42,472 nucleotides of DNA from an uncultured Rickettsiales bacterium (GCA_905478245.1 CAJQHT010000010.1:1-42472), one strand, 5' to 3'; positions 8,377 through 16,879 are shown, numbered from the stretch's first letter. The notes: generated from the letters alone by a model not told the origin. Made by a program: numbers and translations.

Positions 8377-8423
8377 AATATTTTTTTTAATATTTTTTTT
8401 AATATTTTTTTTAATATTTTTTT
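8377..8423. repeat. Tandem 12-bp repeat upstream of tonB
   Basis: Four head-to-tail copies of AATATTTTTTTT (the last one base short in its T-run) fill the space between the Fur boxes and the tonB start at 8439. Such repeats can change copy number during replication. Confidence 0.9.
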
Positions 8424-8438
8424 CTTATATTAATTTTT

Positions 8439-9029
8439 ATGTTTCTAGTACAGAAAATAAGAACATATCATTCTTTTATAATTTCAGCATTATTTCATAT
8501 GTTGATTTTGGCGGCTATAGTTAATATATTCAGCAATAAAGCTGATTTAAATAATATAGCTGAAATTAATCCTGTGGCAATTATAAGTGGCAGCCAATTC
8601 GCTAAAATTACCAAAAGCTTTAATAGAAATGACGATTCGTCTAGCTTTCAAGCATCTCAATTGAGGAAGGGAAGCAATAAGTCGGCTATGATTAATGGCG
8701 TCATTTCCAATTTAGCGCCTAAAAAATCTGATAATTACGATAATAGCTATTTAAATTTAGTTGCCCATAAAATTGAGCAGCATAAATCCTATATAAGCAT
8801 GTTTTCTGCTCCAAGCGGTATTAAATCTGAAGTTATATTTAAGGTAAAATTAGATGAGTCGGGAGAGCTTGATTCTTATAAAATGGTACAATCTTCTAAT
8901 TATGGCTTTTTCAACAAAGCTGCTATCAAAATATTGAAAATATCCTCTCCATTTCCTAAGCCACCTTTAAAAAATGGCTCCAGATCAGCGGAATTAACTA
9001 TACCAATAGTTTTTGACACTATTTCTTAG
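8439..9029 (+). CDS. tonB: TonB-family energy transducer
   Basis: The 196-residue protein has a single N-terminal membrane helix (about 12-32) and a C-terminal TonB domain (about 105-195): YLNLVAHKIEQHKSYI, VIFKVKLDESGELDSYKMVQ, an AAIKILK helix and FPKPP leading to LTIPIVF. TonB couples inner-membrane proton-motive force to outer-membrane receptors, here presumably the divergent neighbour. The usual Pro-rich spacer is missing and is replaced by a Ser/Asn/Lys-rich stretch, so the periplasmic reach may be short. No exbB or exbD is nearby. Expression is probably under the Fur box at 8322. No Shine-Dalgarno sequence precedes the ATG. Confidence 0.88.
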   Translation: MFLVQKIRTYHSFIISALFHMLILAAIVNIFSNKADLNNIAEINPVAIISGSQFAKITKSFNRNDDSSSFQASQLRKGSNKSAMINGVISNLAPKKSDNYDNSYLNLVAHKIEQHKSYISMFSAPSGIKSEVIFKVKLDESGELDSYKMVQSSNYGFFNKAAIKILKISSPFPKPPLKNGSRSAELTIPIVFDTIS

Positions 9030-9065
9030 TTCTTTTAAGGTAAAGTGTTGGATTGTAGAACTGTA

Positions 9066-10484
9066 TTAGCAGCTATAATACATTTCAAATTCACAAGGAT
9101 TAGGAGCGTTATTATGTATTTCCACTTCTTGTCTTTTTAGGCTGATATAAGCATCTATTTGTTCGTCAGTAAATACTCCGCCCTGCTTTAGAAAGGCTCT
9201 ATCTCTGCTTAAGGCATTAAGAGCTTCCTCGAGAGAGCGAGCAACATTTGGAATTTTCTTTAATTGCTTATCTGATAAGTCGTAAAGATCTCTATCGTCA
9301 GAATTCCCTGGGTGAATTTTATTTTTAATGCCATCTAATCCAGCCATCAACATTGCTGAAAAGGCTAAATAAGGATTTGCTACTGGATCTGGGAATCTAG
9401 TTTCTATCCTTTTAGCTTTTTGATTGGTTACATGTGGAATTCTTATTGATGCAGATCTATTCTTAGCAGAATATGCTAATATTACAGGTGCTTCAAAGCC
9501 AGGAACTAGTCTTTTATAACTATTTGTTGAAGGATTTGTGAAAGCATTTAAGCTCTTAGCGTGCTTGATTATGCCTCCAATGTAATACAAGGCCATGTCA
9601 GATAGATTAGCGTAGCCATCTCCTAAGAATAATGGCTTTCCTTCCTTCCAGATAGATTGATGAACATGCATTCCAGAGCCGTTATCACCCAGAACTGGTT
9701 TTGGCATGAATGTTATAGTTTTGCCATATGCGGCAGCAGTATTCTTGGCAACATATTTAAATTTTTGTACATTATCAGCCGTTTCCACTAATGTGCTATA
9801 TTGGAAACCAATTTCAGATTGAGAATTTGCCACCTCATGATGGTGCAATAGAGGCTCTAAACCAACCTCTTCCATAGATTTGACAATTTCATTTCTTAAA
9901 TCTTTTGATCTGTCTGTTGGTGATGAATCAAAATAAGAGCTTTTAACTGCCGATCTGTGGCCTAAATTTCCTAATTCATATTCAGTTTCGTTATTTATTG
10001 CATCTTCCTCTGATTCAATTTGATAAAAAGAATGTTGAGCGCCACTTTTAAATCTTACACTGTCAAATATAAAGAATTCTGGCTCTGGGCCAAAATAAGC
10101 GGCATCACCAATTCCTGTGGATTTTAGATATTCTTCTGCTAATTTTGCTGTATGTCTCGGGTCTCTTTCATATCCTTTATTGTTTGTTGGCTCAATTACA
10201 TCGCAAATTAGTGATATTGTTGGCTCTGCACAAAAGGGATCAACAAAAATTGAATTAAGCTGAGGCATTAAAATCATGTCAGATTCATTAATTTTTTTCC
10301 AGGCAGGAACGGATGAGCCATCAAAAGATACGCCCCTTGTAAGGCTTTCTTCACTTACCTGATTGGCGCAATGCGTTATATGAATCCATTTGCCATTATA
10401 GTCTGTAAATCTGAAATCAACAAATTTAATTTCCTTTTCTTTGATTATGCTGAAAATGTCAGCCACTGATAATGCTTTTTTCAT
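9066..10484 (-). CDS. glnA: Glutamine synthetase, type I
   Basis: GlnA makes glutamine from glutamate, ammonia and ATP and is the entry point of nitrogen assimilation; type I enzymes are dodecamers. The 472 residues match the family length. Visible blocks are FDGSSVPAW (about 53-61), GPEPEFFIFD, NSQSEIGFQ with the metal-binding Glu, NGSGMHVHQS, NPSTNSYKRLVPGFEAP and the metal/substrate block RIETRFPDP. LYDLS near residue 400 holds the Tyr that GlnE adenylylates in GSI-beta enzymes, so activity is probably under covalent control. It is a single-gene unit, convergent with tonB (36-bp gap), with its own sigma-70-type promoter at 10536-10564. Confidence 0.98.
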   Translation of the reverse strand: MKKALSVADIFSIIKEKEIKFVDFRFTDYNGKWIHITHCANQVSEESLTRGVSFDGSSVPAWKKINESDMILMPQLNSIFVDPFCAEPTISLICDVIEPTNNKGYERDPRHTAKLAEEYLKSTGIGDAAYFGPEPEFFIFDSVRFKSGAQHSFYQIESEEDAINNETEYELGNLGHRSAVKSSYFDSSPTDRSKDLRNEIVKSMEEVGLEPLLHHHEVANSQSEIGFQYSTLVETADNVQKFKYVAKNTAAAYGKTITFMPKPVLGDNGSGMHVHQSIWKEGKPLFLGDGYANLSDMALYYIGGIIKHAKSLNAFTNPSTNSYKRLVPGFEAPVILAYSAKNRSASIRIPHVTNQKAKRIETRFPDPVANPYLAFSAMLMAGLDGIKNKIHPGNSDDRDLYDLSDKQLKKIPNVARSLEEALNALSRDRAFLKQGGVFTDEQIDAYISLKRQEVEIHNNAPNPCEFEMYYSC

Positions 10485-10535
10485 AATTTAATAAAATTTA
10501 AAGATTATATTGATTGATAAATTTACTACCACAAA

Positions 10536-10564
10536 ACAATATTGCTTATTTTTAATAAAGTCAA
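10536..10564 (-). promoter_or_regulatory. Sigma-70-type promoter of glnA
   Basis: On the minus strand TTGACT is followed after exactly 17 bases by TATTGT, about 50 bp upstream of the glnA start. I see no sigma-54 promoter motif. The remainder of the 307-bp gap 10485-10791 shows no gene, only AT-rich sequence and a small hairpin near 10640. Confidence 0.6.
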
Positions 10565-10791
10565 GCATTATTCTTGTCATAAGTTGCAAAAAAGAGTTTT
10601 TTCTCTTATAATTGATGGTTTTTAGTAAGAAAATTAGAGAAATTAGAGTATTTTACTCTTAAATATGGCAAAACATAGTCTAATTTTTGTATTTCTGCAA
10701 TATATTATTTTCTAAATTCAAAAAATATCATTTCTTGCGTCATAAAGTTAAAGAAATCATCATAGATCTATCATATTTTATGATTTCATGC

Positions 10792-11565
10792 CTAATTTTC
10801 TTGAAAAGCACTCTTTTTTGGCAGTTTAGCAAAGATTGGATCAGTTATCTTGGTAGAAATGAGAGACATTAACCAGACAATAAAATATAAAGGAAAAGGA
10901 AAGGCAATTCTTGACTTATTTTTCCTCAAGCCTCTTTTTATTATTTTAGCTGCTTTTTCCGCCTTCATTAAGAATGGCATTGGAAATTCATTAACATCTG
11001 TCATGGGGGTTTTTATGTATCCTGGACAAATAACGCTAACTTTTATTCCCAGGCTAGATAGCGAGCCCCTTAGGCCCTCGCCATAAACTCGAACCGCAGC
11101 CTTGCTGGCGCTATAGGCCGGAGAGCTGGGAAGTCCTCTTAACCCGGCAAGAGATGACATTAGGGCAATTTGGCCATATTTTTGTTTTTCCATAATTCTT
11201 ATCGCCGGGTTAATTATATTTAAAACACCATTAACATTAGTATCAAAAATATCAGCTATTTGTTTTTCATTTTCAATTCCACCTGCTGTTCCAGCTGAAA
11301 TGCCGGCATTGGCAATGATTATGTCTAATTTAAATTTTTTCCCAATTTCTTCTATCCATTTTTTAGTCTCTATTTTGTCGCGCACATCCAGTATTTTAGT
11401 AAAAACTTTCAAGCCCTCTTTTTTGCAAGATTTTGCTGTTTTTTCTAGCTCTTTCTGATTTCTTCCACTTAAAAATAGAATATTTTCTTTATTTTGAGTA
11501 TATTCAAGAGCTAGCGCCCTTCCAATCCCACTGCTTGCTCCGGTAATTAATATTGTTCTTGCCAT
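10792..11565 (-). CDS. Short-chain dehydrogenase/reductase (classical SDR)
   Basis: The 257-residue NAD(P)-dependent oxidoreductase has a cofactor-binding TGASSGIGRALA near the N terminus (8-19), NAGIS (about 88-92), the catalytic Ser in MSSLAG and the YSASK catalytic Tyr/Lys pair, followed by CPGYIKTPM. SGR after the second strand suggests preference for NADP(H). The C-terminal 40 residues are hydrophobic and basic and might associate with the membrane. It stands alone between the glnA promoter and the divergent tmk gene, so the substrate cannot be inferred. Confidence 0.9.
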   Translation of the reverse strand: MARTILITGASSGIGRALALEYTQNKENILFLSGRNQKELEKTAKSCKKEGLKVFTKILDVRDKIETKKWIEEIGKKFKLDIIIANAGISAGTAGGIENEKQIADIFDTNVNGVLNIINPAIRIMEKQKYGQIALMSSLAGLRGLPSSPAYSASKAAVRVYGEGLRGSLSSLGIKVSVICPGYIKTPMTDVNEFPMPFLMKAEKAAKIIKRGLRKNKSRIAFPFPLYFIVWLMSLISTKITDPIFAKLPKKSAFQEN

Positions 11566-11622
11566 TTTATTGATTTTAATTATTAATAGTTTTAGAATTA
11601 AATTTTTCTTAATTAACTTATA

Positions 11623-11650
11623 ATACCATTTTAACTTCTAAAACTGGTAT
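11623..11650. repeat. Internally deleted type A palindromic element
   Basis: ATACCATTTTAACTTC is followed directly by TAAAACTGGTAT. The ends match those of the 69-bp element at 781-849 but the AT-rich middle is gone. Confidence 0.6.
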
Positions 11651-11697
11651 TTTACTAAATAATTAAGTTTAATCATTGTAATCAACAAAAGCAAATA

Positions 11698-12315
11698 ATG
11701 AAATATAAATTTATTACATTCGAGGGCATTGAGGGTTGTGGCAAGTCAACCCAAAGCAAGCTTTTGGCTGAATTCTTTCAGAAAAGAAACATTCAAACCG
11801 TCCTAACTAGAGAGCCCGGAGGTACTAAAGTTGCTGAAGAAATACGAAAAATATTAGTCAATGGAGATGTTAATAAAATGGACGGAATTACGGAGACATT
11901 ACTAAATTTTGCGGCCAGAAGGGATCATGTGGAAGATTTAATAAAACCAGCCCTAAAAGAGAAAAAAATAGTAATTTCAGATCGTTTTTTTGATTCAACT
12001 TTAGCCTATCAGGGCTATGGCTATGAAGGGGATTTGGAAAATATAAAGCGAATTCAAGAAAGCTCAATTGGCAATTTTGCCCCAGACATTACATTTTTAA
12101 TCGATATCGATGTTGATATTACTATGCAAAGAATACAAAATAGGGAAGATAATAATCGATATGAGGATATGAGCTTATATTTCCATAAAAGAGTAAAGAA
12201 TGGATTTGATGATATCTCTAAAATCAATAAAAACAGATTTAGGGTGATTAATGGTAAGAAATCAATTAAAGAAATACATTGGGATATTTTATTTTGCCTA
12301 GAATTGATTGCATAA
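11698..12315 (+). CDS. tmk: Thymidylate kinase
   Basis: Tmk phosphorylates dTMP to dTDP for DNA synthesis. The 205-residue protein has the P-loop FEGIEGCGKSTQ (about 8-19), the TREPGGT substrate motif (about 37-43), SDRFFDSTLAYQG with the DR(Y/F) motif, and a lid region with RYEDMSLYFHKRV. Length is usual. It is convergent with znuA; only a truncated palindromic repeat lies between the two stop codons, and the last base of the stop codon is the first base of that repeat. Neither holB nor other replication genes, its frequent partners, are adjacent. Confidence 0.96.
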   Translation: MKYKFITFEGIEGCGKSTQSKLLAEFFQKRNIQTVLTREPGGTKVAEEIRKILVNGDVNKMDGITETLLNFAARRDHVEDLIKPALKEKKIVISDRFFDSTLAYQGYGYEGDLENIKRIQESSIGNFAPDITFLIDIDVDITMQRIQNREDNNRYEDMSLYFHKRVKNGFDDISKINKNRFRVINGKKSIKEIHWDILFCLELIA

Positions 12316-12372
12316 TACCACAAAGTCCGTCTTTAATGAATGATACAGGCAAAATATTTTTAGATAAAAATT
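12315..12372 (+). repeat. Truncated palindromic element between tmk and znuA
   Basis: ATACCACAAAGTCCG, CTTTAATGAATGATAC and AAAATATTTTTAGA follow the left half of type B. It fills the whole space between two convergent genes. Confidence 0.7.
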
Positions 12373-13281
12373 CTAAGGATGAGTCTTGTCAGAAAGACAA
12401 TTTTGATAAGATTTACTGATATTTTTCATCAATTTAAGGTATAATTCATCGGAGGGCTCCAGATTCATTCCCACTGGGTCTATTGCTACAATTTCTGCTC
12501 TTGATCCTTTTGCTATTATATTGCTGAACTTCTTATTAAATTGTGGTTCAAAGAATATACACTTTATATCTTCATTGCGAGCTTTAATCTTATTCTTTTT
12601 TAAGTTTTTAATTGAAACATTTAGATGTGGTTTCTGAGTTATTTGACCTGCATTTTGCAAAAAGAATTGATTTTCAAAATATTGAAAAGCATCATGGAAT
12701 ACAATAAATTTCTTATTTTTTAATGGCTCTAATTCAAGCTCCAATTCTTGATATAGAGCGTTGATTCTTTGTATGGCTATGTCATATTTTTTTCTGTATG
12801 TTTTTGTATGTTTTGGGTTCATTTTTTCTAAATTATCTTTAATTATCTTTAAAATTCTTTTTGCGTTTTTTGTATCTAACCAAATGTGACTATCAATATA
12901 TTTATCATCAATTTTTGCCCCTTGCTTCTTCCAGTCTCTACTAGATCTTGTTTTGTAAAGTCTTAATCCTTTTTCTTTTAATAGTTTAATTTTTTTAGCT
13001 TTCTGATTATTAGCTATGGATTTGGCAAAAGAGGATTCTAGAGAGTCGTCAATGTAAAATATTATATCAGCATTCTCTATAAATTTAATATTAGATGGCT
13101 TGACATTAAATGAATGAGGACTCTTTTTGCCATCAATTGCTAAATAAATATCGTCAGAATTATGGGCTATCATTCTTATTAGTGAATCGACAGGTTTAAT
13201 TGACGATACAATTTTGGCAGAGAAGGCTGTATTAACAGGAAGAATCAGAAATAATAATATTATTTTTATCCAGAAATTCAT
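12373..13281 (-). CDS. znuA: Zinc ABC transporter substrate-binding protein
   Basis: The 302-residue periplasmic protein has a signal peptide (cleavage near AFSA, residue 22) and the cluster A-I zinc-binding fold. Metal ligands of ZnuA are recognisable: His in SPHSF (about 55-58), His in SHIWLD (about 131), His in FHDAFQYF (about 195) and the acidic residue in AIDP (about 270). The usual His/Asp-rich loop before the second ligand is replaced by a Lys/Arg/Asp-rich stretch with no histidines. It is divergent from znuCB across 186 bp. Zinc is the likeliest substrate given the neighbours; manganese cannot be excluded. Confidence 0.88.
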   Translation of the reverse strand: MNFWIKIILLFLILPVNTAFSAKIVSSIKPVDSLIRMIAHNSDDIYLAIDGKKSPHSFNVKPSNIKFIENADIIFYIDDSLESSFAKSIANNQKAKKIKLLKEKGLRLYKTRSSRDWKKQGAKIDDKYIDSHIWLDTKNAKRILKIIKDNLEKMNPKHTKTYRKKYDIAIQRINALYQELELELEPLKNKKFIVFHDAFQYFENQFFLQNAGQITQKPHLNVSIKNLKKNKIKARNEDIKCIFFEPQFNKKFSNIIAKGSRAEIVAIDPVGMNLEPSDELYLKLMKNISKSYQNCLSDKTHP

Positions 13282-13400
13282 TTAATAAATTTAGATTGTA
13301 ATTACTAAAATTAACTATTAACATTGGAAGGGCTTTAATAAAGGTCTATTTACCAATAAATTATATAGTAAAAATATAAAGCTGCTACATTGTAATATTT

Positions 13401-13437
13401 AGCCCATTCTAGCAATGGGATCTGGCATTATATTAGA
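13401..13437 (+). repeat. Relic of a palindromic element right end
   Basis: CCCATTCTAGCAATGGGATC, then TGGCATTAT resembles the right end of the family (CCCATTTTAAAGATGGGAAT, then TGGCATTAT). It lies between znuA and znuC. No convincing Zur operator was found in this 186-bp region. Confidence 0.4.
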
Positions 13438-13467
13438 TTAGCATAAATTTAAGATCAACCCTTAAAA

Positions 13468-14184
13468 ATGAAAAATACATTACTGCAGGCAAAGAATATA
13501 TCGGTATCCTATAACAAGAAGAAAATATTAGATAATGTCTCTCTTGACATTAAGGAGCAGGATTTTACTACAATTGTTGGCCCTAATGGTGCTGGAAAAA
13601 CCTCTTTATTAAAAATATTGCTTAATATCAAGAAGGCAGATCACGGAATTATTACAGGTAAAAAGGGGTTAAAAATAGGTTATTTGCCACAAAAATTATA
13701 TTTAGACGGATCGATGCCCTTATCAGCTTTAGATTTCTTAAAGCTTAATAAAAATTTTAATCAAGCAGATCTTGAGGACATCGCCAGACAAACAAAAATA
13801 GAAAATATATTAGGAAAACAGTTGAGCCAGCTTTCTGGAGGTGAAATGCAGAAAATTTTATTATCAAATTCTTTAATGGGAAATCCTGAATTACTTATTT
13901 TAGATGAGCCGGATCAAAATCTTGATATTTCTGGGCAATTGGCATTTTATGAAATGCTTAATAAAATTTATAATAGCAAAAAATTGTCAATATTAATGGT
14001 TTCTCATGATTTGCACCTGGTTATGTCATCAACTAAAAAAGTTATCTGTTTATTTCATCATATCTGCTGCTCTGGAACTCCTGATATGGTTTCCAAGAAT
14101 CCAGAATTTGCCTCTATATTTGGTAAAGACATGTCAAAATTAGTATCAGTATATAATCATTATCACTCACATAGCCATGGATAA
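13468..14184 (+). CDS. znuC: Zinc ABC transporter ATP-binding protein
   Basis: The 238-residue ABC ATPase has Walker A GPNGAGKTS (about 38-46), a Q-loop in GYLPQKLY, the signature LSGGEMQK (about 120-127), Walker B LLILDEPDQNLD and the H-loop SHDLH. It ends in YNHYHSHSHG, a His-rich tail common in ZnuC proteins and possibly metal-sensing. It overlaps znuB by 8 bp, so the two are translationally coupled. It is the only metal-type ABC ATPase in the window and could also serve the second permease at 30903-31643. Confidence 0.93.
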   Translation: MKNTLLQAKNISVSYNKKKILDNVSLDIKEQDFTTIVGPNGAGKTSLLKILLNIKKADHGIITGKKGLKIGYLPQKLYLDGSMPLSALDFLKLNKNFNQADLEDIARQTKIENILGKQLSQLSGGEMQKILLSNSLMGNPELLILDEPDQNLDISGQLAFYEMLNKIYNSKKLSILMVSHDLHLVMSSTKKVICLFHHICCSGTPDMVSKNPEFASIFGKDMSKLVSVYNHYHSHSHG

Positions 14185-14959
14185 TTTTATTTTAAATGCA
14201 ATTATTGCGGGAATAGGTATAGCCTTGATTTCTGGTCTTTTGGGGTGTTTCGTGATTTGGAGAAAAATGTCCTATTTTGGCGATTCCCTGGGCCATAGTG
14301 CGGTTCTTGGTATCGGGCTTGGCATCATTATTGGTATAAATTATAATATTTCCATAATAGCTGTTATAATATTATTCTCTATTTTGCTAACCTATATTCA
14401 AAGCAAGGGTATTTTTTCTAATGACGCTATTCTTGGCATCTTGGCGCATGGAGCGCTTAGTATTGGTATTATATTAATTAGCCTTAGCGATGCGGCCTAT
14501 TTTGATCTACATTCTTTTTTATTTGGCAATATATTGATAGTGAGTAGATGGGGAATTTTATCTATATTTTTGGTAGTGGCGATCGTTTATGTCATAATAA
14601 TTACAAATTGGAAAGCTTTAATATTAAGTACAATCAGCAGGGATCTTGCTCGCTCTAACGGTATAAATACCACAAAAATGGATTTACTTTTAACTATATC
14701 AATGGCTCTAACAATTGCAGTTTCAATACAAATAATAGGTGTTCTTTTAATTACCTCTATGCTTATTATACCGGCAGCAACTTCTAGGCAGATTGTTTCT
14801 AGTCCTAAAAACATGGCAATAATTTCAATTTTAATAGCTTTATTATCGGTCTTAGTCGGAATTCTATGTTCTTATAATTGGGATATTCCTACTGGCCCAG
14901 CAATCATTGCTATAAGTTTTATTTTATTCTTTATTGTGTTTTTATTAAAAAGGTCTTGA
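14177..14959 (+). CDS. znuB: Zinc ABC transporter permease
   Basis: The 260-residue membrane protein has about eight hydrophobic helices and the ABC-3 family pattern: GLLGCFVIWRKMSYFGDSLG with the GDSLGHS motif near residues 35-41, GILAHGALS, and the coupling-region segment IGVLLITSMLIIPAATSR. It forms the channel for ZnuA-delivered metal. It overlaps znuC. Confidence 0.93.
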   Translation: MDNFILNAIIAGIGIALISGLLGCFVIWRKMSYFGDSLGHSAVLGIGLGIIIGINYNISIIAVIILFSILLTYIQSKGIFSNDAILGILAHGALSIGIILISLSDAAYFDLHSFLFGNILIVSRWGILSIFLVVAIVYVIIITNWKALILSTISRDLARSNGINTTKMDLLLTISMALTIAVSIQIIGVLLITSMLIIPAATSRQIVSSPKNMAIISILIALLSVLVGILCSYNWDIPTGPAIIAISFILFFIVFLLKRS

Positions 14960-15000
14960 TTTTATGGCATAAATAGTTACTTTCTTATTAATGTAAATTT

Positions 15001-15174
15001 ATACCAAATCCCATTCCTTAATGAATGATATAACAAAATATTTTTTGTAAGAAAAATTATAAAAAACGAGTCGTAATATGTTCATATTTCGCGAGGCTTT
15101 TTATGATTTTAATCAAAAAATATAAAGTTAGATCATTTATTATTTTAACCCATTTTAAAGATGGGAATTGGCAT
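15001..15174 (+). repeat. Full-length palindromic element, type B copy 2
   Basis: The same 174 bp as the copy at 851-1024, with about five base differences by my reading, including one at the very centre of the hairpin core (AATATGTTCATATT here). It lies between znuB and the lysine N-methylase gene. A TTG codon in its right end (15168) is in frame with that gene. Confidence 0.88.
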
Positions 15175-15194
15175 TATATAAATATTCTAAATCT

Positions 15195-16385
15195 ATGACT
15201 AAGGAAAGCATAACAAAAGTTAAACAAATATCATATCTAGACGATTTCAAATGTGCCGCAGATAAATGCCCAGATACTTGCTGTGCCAAATGGGTTATTA
15301 ACACCACGGTAGAAAATAAAGAATTTTATGACAAGGAAAATCCTGAAATAGCTAAAAATGTTGAATCTTATAGCGATGGTGCTTTTCAAATGAAAAGGCA
15401 CGATAATGATGATTGTGTGCAATTGGAAAATGGTATTTGTAGCGTACAAAAAAACTTTGGCGAGAATCACTTACCTGATGTTTGCTATACATTTCCTCGC
15501 TCATATAAGATGATTGATCAAGATGTATATATGACTTCCAATCTTGCTTGCGCAGAAAGTCTTCGAGTTGCTCTTTACAACAATAAAAGATCTGATTTTT
15601 CTTCTTGGTCAGAAATTACTCAAACTAGAAAAAAAGCAGGATTATTTGATAGTAGATCTGGTAAATTGGCAGATTTTTCAGAGAGTCAAATTTTAGATTT
15701 GTCGCGTATCGTGAGTAATATGGTAGATGATCCTTCCTGTAGCGCTGATGAGTCTATGGCCAGACTGCTTCTTTTGGCAGATGCAGCAGATCACGATTCT
15801 GCTTTTAATTGGAATGATATAGAAAATGAAATTAAAATCACAACTAAAAAAAATGTTGTTGAGATAGCTAGGAAGACAGGTGAATCGGTTAATATGAGGA
15901 GTGAGATGATAAAGGTCTTAGATGTTGCTTTTAATGATGTTTACAGGGACACTCCGAGATATAATGTTGTTTTAAAAATGATAAAAACTCGCCTTGGCGA
16001 CCATAAATCTGATGAGGATATCTTATTTGATAATTATGAAAAAATATATGAAAATTGGGAAAAAGTGAAAATGGATTATGATTATATTCTTAAAAATTAT
16101 ATCAAAGCACAGTTAAGCTATATTATATTTCCTTTAAATGGCTCCTTTAGTAATCAATATCAATCAATGGCGTGTATATTTTTAGAATATCTATTGGTTA
16201 GGTTGGCATTGTCTTGTGGTGTATATGGTGCTAAGCAAGAATTAACACAGCCGGAATTAATTGATATCATTCAGCCAGTTGCAAAAAGGTTTTTCGTTAG
16301 AGATTCGCATAATCTTTATGGTTTCTGTAAAGATAAAGGCTGGGATGATTGTAAGACAGCAATTGCAACCATCGTAAACCTTTAA
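15195..16385 (+). CDS. FliB-type lysine N-methylase (YkgJ-like Cys cluster)
   Basis: The protein of about 396 residues matches the flagellin lysine-N-methylase (FliB) family. Its N-terminal third carries the Cys cluster that gives the family its signature: FKCAADKCPDTCCAKW, then DDCVQLENGICSV, then LPDVCYTFPR and SNLACAESLR. Such clusters probably bind an iron-sulphur cofactor. In enteric bacteria FliB methylates flagellin lysines, but no flagellar gene is in this window, so the substrate may be different. I start at the ATG at 15195; the frame stays open to a TTG at 15168, but those nine codons lie partly inside a repeat and add nothing conserved. It is a single-gene unit. Confidence 0.82.
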   Translation: MTKESITKVKQISYLDDFKCAADKCPDTCCAKWVINTTVENKEFYDKENPEIAKNVESYSDGAFQMKRHDNDDCVQLENGICSVQKNFGENHLPDVCYTFPRSYKMIDQDVYMTSNLACAESLRVALYNNKRSDFSSWSEITQTRKKAGLFDSRSGKLADFSESQILDLSRIVSNMVDDPSCSADESMARLLLLADAADHDSAFNWNDIENEIKITTKKNVVEIARKTGESVNMRSEMIKVLDVAFNDVYRDTPRYNVVLKMIKTRLGDHKSDEDILFDNYEKIYENWEKVKMDYDYILKNYIKAQLSYIIFPLNGSFSNQYQSMACIFLEYLLVRLALSCGVYGAKQELTQPELIDIIQPVAKRFFVRDSHNLYGFCKDKGWDDCKTAIATIVNL

Positions 16386-16451
16386 AAATGGCATAATACC
16401 ATTTTTCTTGACAAAACAGAATTAGGTTCCTAGAATTAGGCCGATAATAAT

Positions 16452-16500
16452 ATCAAGATCCATTTCTAAATAACTTATATTTAAAGATGGATCTTGGTAT
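16452..16500. repeat. Miniature palindromic element (core deleted)
   Basis: A 49-bp inverted repeat: ATCAAGATCCATTTCTAAAT, seven bases, then the imperfect complement ending TTGGTAT. It corresponds to the two ends of the type C element at 16606 with the central core missing. It lies in the 524-bp gap before metE (16386-16909), which has no gene and is largely made of repeats; near 16506 two copies of GATATCAAATT also occur. Confidence 0.65.
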
Positions 16501-16605
16501 AAGTTTTGATATCAAATTCGATATCAAATTTTATGTTTGAAGCGAGTCCGCATTTCACATAGTTTTGATTTAGGTAATATTAATTTCATAAATCAAATCT
16601 GTATT

Positions 16606-16777
16606 ATACCAAAATCTATTTTTAAATAGCTTATATTCAAAATATTTTTTGAATAAAAATTATAAAAAACGAGCTGCAATATGGTTATATTTTACAAGGC
16701 TTTTTATGATTTTTAACAAAAAAGATGAAGAAGATAAGTTTATTTAATTATTATAATTTAAAGATGGATTTTGGCAT
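16606..16777 (+). repeat. Full-length palindromic element, type C
   Basis: A 172-bp element with terminal inverted repeats ATACCAAAATCTATTTTTAA and the near complement (TTTAAAGATGGATTTTGGCAT, trimmed). The core has the same design as type B (AAAAAACGAGCTGCAATATG, then TTTTACAAGGCTTTTTATG) but has diverged. It is followed after one T by another element. Confidence 0.8.
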
Positions 16778-16778
16778 T

Positions 16779-16879
16779 ATACCAATTCCCGTCTTTAAAA
16801 TGGGTTAAAATTAACAAGCAATTTAGCTTTTATTTTTTCTAAAAAATATCTTGCTATATCACTTGATTAAAGTTGGTAT
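16779..16879 (+). repeat. Palindromic element, type D
   Basis: A 101-bp element bounded by ATACCAATTCCCGTCTTTAA and a right end TTAAAGTTGGTAT. A related degraded sequence lies at 38820-38880. Its right end is 30 bp upstream of the metE start. Confidence 0.6.

Noticed and set aside
8377-8423. CRISPR array
   Set aside because: The 12-bp units follow directly without spacers, so this is a simple tandem repeat. No CRISPR array or cas gene was seen elsewhere.
13282-13467. Zur operator between znuA and znuC
   Set aside because: I looked for a palindromic TGTTATAACA-type site; only weak partial matches (such as near 13390) were found, so none is claimed.
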